From NCBI GenBank assembly GCA_041398705.1, contig JAWKUI010000005.1, positions 186,001 to 250,000 of the forward strand: a stretch of DNA of 64,000 nt. Reading direction: 5' to 3'. Numbering within the stretch: position 1 is the first letter of the stretch; each line of letters starts with the position of its first letter. The stretch is from NORP259 sp041398705 (GTDB lineage: Bacteria > Planctomycetota > UBA1135 > GCA-002686595). A model generated the notes under the pieces. That model saw only the letters and a list, made by a program, of their open reading frames with translations, searched no databases and had not been told where the DNA came from. The position numbers were made by a program, and so were the translations under genes. Shown here in pieces: positions 1 to 6,507 of this stretch.

Positions 1-980
1 ATTCCTCATACTTCGGGACTGCGCTTGCAACCGACGGCCAAGAACTGCTTGTTGGAGCACCAGGGACTAGTGCCCAAAAGGCATACTTATTCGACCTTGC
101 AACCTTTGCCGAGACTCATCAGTTCGTGGGACTCGGCACACGCGGTGGGCAATCCGTGGCACTATCTCCAGCTAGGATACTGATCGGTTGCCCTGATTCA
201 TCTGGGCCTGGAAACGCCAAACTTTATGACCGAACTACCTACTCCTTAGCTGCAATTCTACAGCCGCAACCCACCTGGGATTCTGGACTTTGGTTTGGCA
301 GTTCTGTGGCACTTGTAGAGGCAATCGCATTCATTGGCGCAAGAAGTGCTGACCGAGAAGGATTCGCGGATGGCGGGTTTGCATACTCATTCGATTGCGA
401 TTCGGGTTCATTTATCTCCCGGTTTGCAAGCGAAACCGCATCCAATGAGCGTTTCGCGGATTCGATGGTAGCAGCAGGCTCGAATCTAGTGATAGGGGCA
501 CCACTCCATTCTCCCGGCGGCACCGCATACGTCTTCCCCGCCGCCACCGTCGGCACCCGGTACTGTTCCCCTGGTGTGCCCAATTCCTCCGGCCAGTCAG
601 GACACATGCGCGTCGAAGGTTCGCGCTACCTAGCCGTTGGACAACTGGACTTGCACGCCATGCGACTTCCCCCCGGGGCGTTCGGGTTTTTCCTCGCTAG
701 TCGCGAAGCTGGCCTAGTTGCCAATCCTGGAGGTAGCCAGGGCAATCTGTGCCTCTCCGGTGCAATTGCGCGCTTCAACCGCCCGGGCGAGGTGTTCCAG
801 GCTCTAGGCGGCCAGATTCGCATCGAAGTCGACATGAACGACCTACCCGAGCCTCCGGTCTGGGGCGTGCCGATCCTCGCGGGCGAGACCTGGAACTTCC
901 AGTGTTGGCACCGGGACTTCGTCATTGGTACCGGCTCAACTTCGAACTTCACCGACGCGGTTTCGGTGGTCTTCGAGTAG
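1..980 (+). CDS. Exported FG-GAP/beta-propeller protein, 5' end cut off by the window
   Basis: The frame is open from the first base of the window, so this is the 3' part of a longer gene; a GTG at 126 is internal, not a credible start. The N-terminal two thirds carry FG-GAP-like blades (for example YFGTALATDGQELLVGAPG near the left edge, and VIGAPLHSP at about 490–520). The last ~140 residues are a separate module beginning at YCSPGVPNSSGQ and ending in W-x-FQCWHRD and SNF...V-x-VVFE. Versions of this module also end the proteins at 9464, 39431 and 40554. The first ~520 bases are clearly less GC-rich than the rest of the gene and of the window. The gene is probably extracellular or surface-exposed; no enzymatic motif is visible. 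The assignment to FG-GAP is fair; the function is unknown. Confidence 0.75.
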   Translation, partial: SSYFGTALATDGQELLVGAPGTSAQKAYLFDLATFAETHQFVGLGTRGGQSVALSPARILIGCPDSSGPGNAKLYDRTTYSLAAILQPQPTWDSGLWFGSSVALVEAIAFIGARSADREGFADGGFAYSFDCDSGSFISRFASETASNERFADSMVAAGSNLVIGAPLHSPGGTAYVFPAATVGTRYCSPGVPNSSGQSGHMRVEGSRYLAVGQLDLHAMRLPPGAFGFFLASREAGLVANPGGSQGNLCLSGAIARFNRPGEVFQALGGQIRIEVDMNDLPEPPVWGVPILAGETWNFQCWHRDFVIGTGSTSNFTDAVSVVFE

Positions 981-1000
981 GGGCTAGGAGGACCTCCTCA

Positions 1001-1037
1001 GGCGGCCGCCGAATCCGGGCACCGGTTTGCGGCCGCC
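1001..1037. terminator. Candidate bidirectional hairpin between convergent genes
   Basis: Perfect 9-bp inverted repeat GGCGGCCGC / GCGGCCGCC with a 19-nt loop, lying in the 77 bp between two convergent stop codons (980 and 1058). There is no T-tract, so it is only a candidate terminator. Confidence 0.4.
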
Positions 1038-1057
1038 GCAGGCCCGGGAGTGTTCGC

Positions 1058-1633
1058 TCAGCGCTTCAGCGCGTGGGCGGCATGCACGGCCTGCTCGATT
1101 GCTTTGCTGAGCAGGCCTTGGGTCCGTTCCTGGGCCAACGCTTTGCCATCGGGCGCGAACGCTTCGGCGGCGAAAGGTACGGCGACCTGGATCGGCAAAA
1201 CGTGGGTGCCGAGGCCCGAAAAGATGTCGCGCACGTGGGCGAGGCCGCGGATGCCGCCGAGGGCGCCGGGGGAGGTGGCGAGCAGGGTGGCGGTTTTGCC
1301 GGCGAAAGCGGCCAGGGGCGCGACGCCGGCTTCGGGGCGGCTGGCCCAGTCGATGGCGTTCTTGAGCAGGGGGGTGATCGAGCCGTTGTACTCGGGGCAG
1401 GCGATCAGGAAGCCGTCGTGCTCCATCATCGCGTGGCGTAGGCGGGCGGCGGCGGCGGGCGGGCCGGGGTCGGCTTCCAGGTCCTGGTCGAACAGAGGCA
1501 GCTCGAGGGCGCGAAGGTCGATCTCGTTCACCTCGGCGCCCTGGGCGCGGGCGAGGTCGGCGGCGATGCGCACGAGGCGCTGATTGAAGGAACCGGAGCG
1601 GGAACTGCCGGAAAAGGCGAGCAATCGGGGCAT
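1058..1633 (-). CDS. NADPH-dependent FMN reductase (flavodoxin-fold)
   Basis: 191 residues, the normal size for the NADPH-dependent FMN reductase family (ArsH/ChrR/azoreductase-like). The start MPRLLAFSGSSRSGSFN is the classic N-terminal FMN phosphate-binding loop (GSSRxxSxN), and the mid-protein CPEYNGSITPLLKNAID matches the conserved PEYNxSxPxxLKNAIDW signature. It is expected to be a cytosolic flavoprotein reducing flavin, quinones or metal oxyanions with NAD(P)H; the substrate cannot be told from sequence. ATG at 1631–1633 is chosen because the family motif begins right after it, although the frame stays open further upstream over the divergent gene. It is divergent from the YdcF-type gene, with 48 bp between starts. 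Confidence 0.88.
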   Translation of the reverse strand: MPRLLAFSGSSRSGSFNQRLVRIAADLARAQGAEVNEIDLRALELPLFDQDLEADPGPPAAAARLRHAMMEHDGFLIACPEYNGSITPLLKNAIDWASRPEAGVAPLAAFAGKTATLLATSPGALGGIRGLAHVRDIFSGLGTHVLPIQVAVPFAAEAFAPDGKALAQERTQGLLSKAIEQAVHAAHALKR

Positions 1634-1681
1634 GGTCAGGGCATTGGGCTGGGGACGAGGGGTGTATAGTCCCCGTTGCCG

Positions 1682-2422
1682 ATGATCAAAGCCCTGCTGC
1701 TCGCCTTCGTCCTGCCGCCCGGTGGTTTCCTGAGCTTGCTGCTGCTCGGGTTCGCCCTGCGCCGGCCGTGGCCGCGGCTCGCGCGCGGCCTGCGCTGGGC
1801 GGGCGGCTTGCTTTTGGCCCTGGCCAGCCTGCCCTTCGTGTCCTCGTGGGCGATCGGCACCCTGCAGCACATCCCTCCGATGACCGCGGTGCCGGAAGGC
1901 GCGGAAGCGATCGTCGTGCTGGGCGGGGACTTCCTGCCCTACACCCCCGAGTACCCGACCGGCCGGGTGGGCCCCCTGTCGCTCGAACGCCTGCGGCACG
2001 GGGCCTGGTGGGCGCGGCGCAGCGGGCTGCCCCTGCTCGTGAGCTGCGGCAACATCCGCTACGACAACCTGACGGGCGCCCAGGCGATGGCGGAGTGCCT
2101 GCAGCAGGACTACGGGCTGAAGACCCGCTGGATCGAGGGGCGCTCGGGCACGACGGCCGAGAATGCCCGCTACTCGGCAGAAATGCTGCGCGAGGAGGGC
2201 ATCGACGAGATCGTTCTCGTCACCCACGCCTGGCACATGCCGCGGGCCCTCGAATCGTTCCAGCGCCAGGGGCTCCTGGTGCACCCGGCCCCCACCGCCT
2301 GGCGACCGCCGCCGAAGGTGCGCTTCGAGTCCTTCCTGCCCTCGGCCCGGGCCCTGCGCGAGACCTTCTGGGCTTCGCACGAGTGGGTCGGGCGCCTGGT
2401 GTACCGCCTGCGCGGGATTTGA
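1682..2422 (+). CDS. YdcF-type DUF218 membrane protein
   Basis: DUF218 (YdcF/ElyC/SanA) family. Two hydrophobic segments occupy residues ~5–25 and ~37–57, then the soluble domain starts with AIVVLGGDF and contains the signature GTTAENARYSAE and VTHAWHMPRA. Family members are membrane-anchored with an alpha/beta domain facing the periplasm and are linked to envelope polysaccharide or undecaprenyl-phosphate metabolism in enterobacteria; the exact reaction here is unknown. ATG at 1682 is preferred; a TTG two codons upstream (1676) is the alternative. A TATAGT hexamer at 1665–1670 could be the -10 box. It is divergent from the FMN reductase gene. Confidence 0.82.
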   Translation: MIKALLLAFVLPPGGFLSLLLLGFALRRPWPRLARGLRWAGGLLLALASLPFVSSWAIGTLQHIPPMTAVPEGAEAIVVLGGDFLPYTPEYPTGRVGPLSLERLRHGAWWARRSGLPLLVSCGNIRYDNLTGAQAMAECLQQDYGLKTRWIEGRSGTTAENARYSAEMLREEGIDEIVLVTHAWHMPRALESFQRQGLLVHPAPTAWRPPPKVRFESFLPSARALRETFWASHEWVGRLVYRLRGI

Positions 2423-2471
2423 CGGCGCAAAGCCCCGTCCTGGGGCGGGGTCCGAAAAGGCCGCCGGGGCC

Positions 2472-2501
2472 TTGGCATTCCCCGCGCTGGCGCGTCAGAA
2501 T
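2472..2501 (+). promoter_or_regulatory. Candidate sigma-70 promoter for nhaD
   Basis: TTGGCA at 2472–2477 (5 of 6 to the -35 consensus) and CAGAAT at 2496–2501 (4 of 6 to the -10 consensus), separated by 18 bp, ~56 bp before the antiporter start. Inferred by eye only. Confidence 0.45.
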
Positions 2502-2557
2502 CCGGGGTTCGAAAGGCACCGAAACGCCCCGGAAACCTGCTCTCCGAGCCCCGCTCC

Positions 2558-3880
2558 ATGTCTCCCGTCCTCGCTTTCTTCGAGTCCAAGATCACCGAGA
2601 ACCTGACGAGTTCAGGCCTCGGCACCGCCGCGCTGATCACCTTCGCGCTCGCCTACGTCTTTGTGATCCTCGAAGACGTCATCAAGCTGCGCAAGTCCAA
2701 GCCGATGATCATCGCCAGCGGCATCCTCTGGGTGATCGTTGCGCTGGCGCACGGCGAAGACGCCGAAGTCAACGAACGCGTCATGCACCACGTGGCGGAC
2801 TTCGCGGAGTTGTTCCTGTTCCTGATGGTGGCAATGGCCTACGTGCACGCCATGACGGAACGGCGCATCTTCATGCGCCTGAATGCGGTGCTCGTGGGTT
2901 CTGGCGCGGGATTGCGCACCTTGTTCTGGGCGACGGGCGCCCTGGCGTTCTGCCTTTCGCCTGTGGCCGACAACATGACCACCGCCCTCGTGCTCGGCGC
3001 CGTGGTGGTCGCCGTGGGACACGGCAACCCGAAGTTCATCGCCACCGGCTGCGCCAACGTGGTCGTGGCGGCCAACGCCGGCGGGGCCTTCTCCCCCTTC
3101 GGTGACATCACGACCCTGATGGTCTGGCAGGCGGGCAAGGTCGAAACCCTGCGGTTCCTCGAGATCTTCCTGCCCTCGCTGCTGAGCTGGCTCGTGCCCG
3201 CCATCGCCATGCACTTCTCGCTGCCGAAAACCAAGCCGGATCCGGTGGAAGAGGAAGTGAAGCTCGGCGAAGGCTGGCTGATGGTGATCCTGCTTTTCCT
3301 CGCCACCATCCTCACCGCCACCCTGTTCCACATCTACCTGCACCTGCCCCCCTTCATGGGCATGATGATGGGCCTGGGTTACTACATGCTCTACGGCTAC
3401 TGGTGCCGCTTCCGCAGCGAGAAGTTCGAGATCGCCCAGCCCGTAGACGCCCTGCGCTCCGTAGCCCACGTCGAATGGGACACCCTGCTGTTCTTCTTCG
3501 GCGTCATCATGTGCGTCGGCGGCCTGGCGGAGCTGGGGTTCCTGAACTCCGCCTCGCACCTGTTCTATGACAAGCTCGGGGCCTTCTGGGCCAACGTCAG
3601 CGTGGGCGGCCTGTCCGCCGTGGTCGACAACGTGCCCGTGATGTTCGCCGTGCTGGGCATGGACCCGGACATGAACTCGAGTGAATGGCTGCTGGTGACC
3701 CTGACCGCCGGCATCGGCGGCTCGCTGCTCTCGGTGGGTTCGGCCGCCGGCGTGGCGCTGATGGGCGTGGCGCACGGCAAGTACACCTTCATCTCCCACC
3801 TCAAGTGGACCCCGGCCATCGGCCTGGGCTTCGCCATGGGGGTCTGGCTGCTGAGGGTCATGCACCACGGCATGAACTGA
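2558..3880 (+). CDS. nhaD: NhaD-type sodium:proton antiporter
   Basis: 440-residue polytopic membrane protein of the NhaD family (ion transporter superfamily). About a dozen hydrophobic segments are visible. Family hallmarks include the SPVADNMTTALVLGAV stretch (residues ~131–146), the ANAGGAFSPFGDITTLMVW stretch (~173–191) with a helix-breaking region, and the repeat-related SAVVDNVPVMFAVLGMDP in the C-terminal half. The two Asp-Asn pairs (ADN, VDN) sit at equivalent positions of the inverted repeats and are probably ion-binding. It should exchange cytoplasmic Na+ or Li+ for external H+, useful in a saline habitat. Length and start (ATG after CCGCTCC) agree with the family. It stands alone; the tRNA gene lies just downstream on the other strand. 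Confidence 0.9.
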   Translation: MSPVLAFFESKITENLTSSGLGTAALITFALAYVFVILEDVIKLRKSKPMIIASGILWVIVALAHGEDAEVNERVMHHVADFAELFLFLMVAMAYVHAMTERRIFMRLNAVLVGSGAGLRTLFWATGALAFCLSPVADNMTTALVLGAVVVAVGHGNPKFIATGCANVVVAANAGGAFSPFGDITTLMVWQAGKVETLRFLEIFLPSLLSWLVPAIAMHFSLPKTKPDPVEEEVKLGEGWLMVILLFLATILTATLFHIYLHLPPFMGMMMGLGYYMLYGYWCRFRSEKFEIAQPVDALRSVAHVEWDTLLFFFGVIMCVGGLAELGFLNSASHLFYDKLGAFWANVSVGGLSAVVDNVPVMFAVLGMDPDMNSSEWLLVTLTAGIGGSLLSVGSAAGVALMGVAHGKYTFISHLKWTPAIGLGFAMGVWLLRVMHHGMN

Positions 3881-3903
3881 TCCCGCTCCCCGAAGCCGGG
3901 AAA

Positions 3904-3980
<77 letters not shown>

Positions 3981-4141
3981 CTCCAGCCCAAGAGGATATC
4001 GTCCCCGGGCGGGCCCCTCCAGGACCCGCTGGTAGCCGTTTCCCTGCCACCTGGTGCCCGTAGCCGCTCAAATCGAGGCGCCCCGACCCCGTCCCTGCCA
4101 CCCGGCTATACTCCATCCGGAGCCTGCCCCAACCGCACCCT

Positions 4142-4930
4142 ATGGCCAGCCAAGACCTCGAAGCCCGCCTCGCAGCGGAAGCCGAATACCAGAACAAGCG
4201 CAGCACTGGCCAACTCGACGAGTTCACCGAGCGGCGCGACAAGTTCTACTTCCTGGCCGATTCCGCCCGCCACGAGTACCAAGCGGCCATCGACGAGCTC
4301 GTGCCCGGCCGCAAGGTCATCGTCGTGGGCTGCGCCGAGGGCGGAGTGACCCCCCCGGCCCGCAAGGGGGCCACCAAAGTGCTCGGCATCGACATCGCCG
4401 ACGCCGCCATCGCCAAGCTCAACCAGGCCATCGCCGAAGAGGGCCTCGACCACATCGCCCACGCCGTCGTCGGCAACGCCGAAGCCCTCGACGTGGAACC
4501 GGGCTCCTTCGACCTCATCTGCTGCACCGGGGTGCTGCACCACCTGGACGTCGAGAAGTCGATGCAGAGCTGGTCCCGCTCGCTGACCCCCGACGGACAA
4601 GTCATCATGATGGAGCCGATGGCCTACAACCCGCTGATCGCGGTGTACCGGGCCATGACGCCGTCGATGCGCACCGACGACGAACACCCGCTGGTGCCGA
4701 AGGACATCGCCACCATGAAACGCCACTTCGGCAAGGTTTCGGTGCGCGGATACGTGCTGACCTCCCTCGCCGCGGCGACCTTCTCGTACATCCCCGGCCT
4801 GTCCGGCCTGCGCCGCCCGGTCTGCACCGCGCTCGAGTGGCTCGACCGCGGCCTGCTCGCGGTGATCCCGCCCCTGCGCTACCTGTGCTGGACCTCGGTG
4901 ATCACCCTCGAGAATCCCCGTCGAGGCTAG
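4142..4930 (+). CDS. Class I SAM-dependent methyltransferase
   Basis: 262 residues. The Rossmann methyltransferase core is visible: motif I is the variant VIVVGCAEGG (residues ~59–68) in place of the usual GxGxG, acidic motif II is LGIDIADAAI, motif III is VVGNAEAL, and motif IV is FDLICCTGVLHHLD, which strongly resembles UbiE/COQ5- and arsenite-type enzymes. The C-terminal ~70 residues are hydrophobic in part (around residues 210–225 and 240–255), suggesting membrane association or a lipid substrate. The substrate is unknown. ATG at 4142 is the first start. Its last 29 bases overlap convergently with the DNA methyltransferase gene. Confidence 0.85.
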   Translation: MASQDLEARLAAEAEYQNKRSTGQLDEFTERRDKFYFLADSARHEYQAAIDELVPGRKVIVVGCAEGGVTPPARKGATKVLGIDIADAAIAKLNQAIAEEGLDHIAHAVVGNAEALDVEPGSFDLICCTGVLHHLDVEKSMQSWSRSLTPDGQVIMMEPMAYNPLIAVYRAMTPSMRTDDEHPLVPKDIATMKRHFGKVSVRGYVLTSLAAATFSYIPGLSGLRRPVCTALEWLDRGLLAVIPPLRYLCWTSVITLENPRRG

Positions 4931-5759
4931 GCACGGCCGCGCCGAAAGGTGCGAGGCGCCGACGCATGATCGCCACCGCGTCGGGGCTTTGATCGATCAA
5001 GAGGACGCGGCGCCCGAGCCGCAGGGCCGCCTCGCCCGTGGTGCCCGAACCCGCGAAGAAGTCGAGCACCAGGTCGTCGGGGCGGGTGTGCACGCGCAGG
5101 ATGCGTTCGAGGATGCCGAGGGGCTTCTGCGTGGGATACCCCGTCTTCTCCTTGCCCGTCGGGCTGACGATCGTGTGCCACCACACGTCGGTCGGCGTCT
5201 TGCCGCGCGCGGCTTTTTCCGGCCCCACCAACCCCGGCGCCATGTACGGAATGCGGTCCATGGCTTCGTAGTCGAAGGTGAAACGCCGCGGGTGTTTGGT
5301 GTACCAGAGGATCGAATCGTGTTTCGGGCTCCACCGCCGGCGCGTGCGCCCGCCGAAGTCGTAGGCCCAGATGATCTCGTTCTGGAAGCTGGCCCGACCG
5401 AAGATCATGTCGAGCAGCACCTTGGCGTAGTGAACCTCGCGGTAGTCGAGGTGCAGCATCAGGCTGCCGTCGGCGGCCAGGATGCGGTGGGCCTGTTCGA
5501 GCCGTAGCTCCAGGTACCCGAGGAAATCCGCGAACCGATCGCCGTAGGCCAGGCGCCCCAATTCCTCGCTGCGATACCGCCGCCCACCAAACCCCTGCCG
5601 ATTGCCCGCAGGATCCGCCACCATACGAAAGGTGCGCCGCACCTGATCGTAGCCCGTATTGAACGGCGGATCGATGTAGATGAAGTCCACGGCCCCATCG
5701 GGCATGGCCTCCAGCAGGCTCAGATTCTCGGCCTGCACGATGCAATACGGCAGCGGCAC
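4902..5759 (-). CDS. Orphan DNA methyltransferase, beta class (adenine-N6 or cytosine-N4)
   Basis: 285 residues. The catalytic motif DPPFN (residues 30–34) precedes the SAM-binding motif DFFAGSGTTGEAAL (~240–253), the order that defines beta-class amino-methyltransferases; VLLIDQSPDA follows as motif II. The region between contains YRSEELGRLAYGD and a long target-recognition stretch (residues ~40–210), ending in TGYPTQKPLGILERIL, a classic motif of this family (YPTQKP). No restriction endonuclease lies beside it, so it is an orphan: perhaps epigenetic regulation, perhaps the remnant of a restriction–modification system. The start is a GTG at 5757–5759 immediately before PLPYCIVQAENLS. It overlaps the convergent SAM methyltransferase by 29 bp and is divergent from sodN. 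Confidence 0.88.
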   Translation of the reverse strand: MPLPYCIVQAENLSLLEAMPDGAVDFIYIDPPFNTGYDQVRRTFRMVADPAGNRQGFGGRRYRSEELGRLAYGDRFADFLGYLELRLEQAHRILAADGSLMLHLDYREVHYAKVLLDMIFGRASFQNEIIWAYDFGGRTRRRWSPKHDSILWYTKHPRRFTFDYEAMDRIPYMAPGLVGPEKAARGKTPTDVWWHTIVSPTGKEKTGYPTQKPLGILERILRVHTRPDDLVLDFFAGSGTTGEAALRLGRRVLLIDQSPDAVAIMRRRLAPFGAAVPSLDGDSRG

Positions 5760-5940
5760 GGGTGCGTTATACGGGCTGCCTGGCCCGCGGCCCAGGGGAA
5801 AGCGCAGCGGCGGGGTGGGAATCGGTACGCGGACGACCGAAGCCGCGGCGCGTCCTACGCTTTGTCGCGCCCGATGGGTTTCGCGCCAACGCCTCGCGAG
5901 TTAGAAGGGATGCCGAACCCGGCCTTCGGGCCCAACCGCC

Positions 5941-6471
5941 ATGAAAATCCTACTGCTTTCCCTGTGCGCCCTGAGCGCTCCCCTGCCCTGGTTGTCCTCC
6001 ACCCCCGCAGCGGCGCCCGCTCCGGTGCCGGCCATCGCGCCCGTGCACTGCCAGGTGCCCTGCGGCATCTACTCCGACAAGCTGCGCGTGGCGATGATGC
6101 GCGAGGATTGCGCCACCATCGAGAAGGCCATGACCCAGCTCGCCACCACGCCCGAAGCGGCGCTCGACCGCCAGCAGATGGTGCGCTGGGTGACCACCAA
6201 GGACGACCACGCGAGCAAGATCCAGGCCCTCGTCGCGGACTACTGGCTCGCGCAGCGCATCAAACTGCCCGCCGAGGACGCGGACGCCGCGGCCCTCGCG
6301 AAGTACCACCAGCAGCTCTCCCTGCTGCACCGCATCACCGTCGAAGCGATGAAGTGCAAGCAGACCCTCGACGCGGGCCACGTGAAGGCGCTGCTGGCAG
6401 CCTTGGACGCGTTCAACGCGACGTACTTCAGCGCCGAGGACCTGAAGCACCTCGAAGACCACCACGATTGA
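5941..6471 (+). CDS. sodN: Nickel superoxide dismutase, with export-type leader
   Basis: 176 residues. His36-Cys37-x-x-Pro-Cys41-Gly-x-Tyr44 is the diagnostic nickel hook HCxxPCGxY of Ni-SOD. In known Ni-SODs the metal is bound by the free N-terminal amine and imidazole of this His and the two Cys thiolates, so the preceding 35 residues must be removed. Those residues form a hydrophobic, Ala/Pro-rich leader resembling a signal peptide rather than the short cytosolic propeptide of Streptomyces, so the enzyme probably works outside the cytoplasm. The mature part (~141 residues) is slightly longer than the ~117 of Streptomyces SodN and predicted to be helical. No SodX-type peptidase gene is adjacent. 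A GAAGGGA lies ~27 nt upstream, too far to be a clear ribosome binding site. Confidence 0.93.
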   Translation: MKILLLSLCALSAPLPWLSSTPAAAPAPVPAIAPVHCQVPCGIYSDKLRVAMMREDCATIEKAMTQLATTPEAALDRQQMVRWVTTKDDHASKIQALVADYWLAQRIKLPAEDADAAALAKYHQQLSLLHRITVEAMKCKQTLDAGHVKALLAALDAFNATYFSAEDLKHLEDHHD

Positions 6472-6479
6472 GCGCACCT

Positions 6480-6505
6480 CCCGGGCGGCCTTGCGGCCGC
6501 CCGGG
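6480..6505. terminator. Bidirectional hairpin terminator between sodN and topA
   Basis: Perfect 11-bp stem CCCGGGCGGCC / GGCCGCCCGGG with a TTGC loop, filling the 36 bp between the convergent stop codons of sodN and topA. It lacks a T-tract but its position is right for both genes. Confidence 0.65.
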
Positions 6506-6507
6506 GA

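Noticed and set aside
2612..3868. 418-codon open frame on the minus strand
   Set aside because: Antisense to nhaD; His/Asp/Glu-rich translation without any conserved motif.
4107..4112. TATACT as a -10 box for the SAM methyltransferase
   Set aside because: No acceptable -35 at 16–18 bp upstream; left out.
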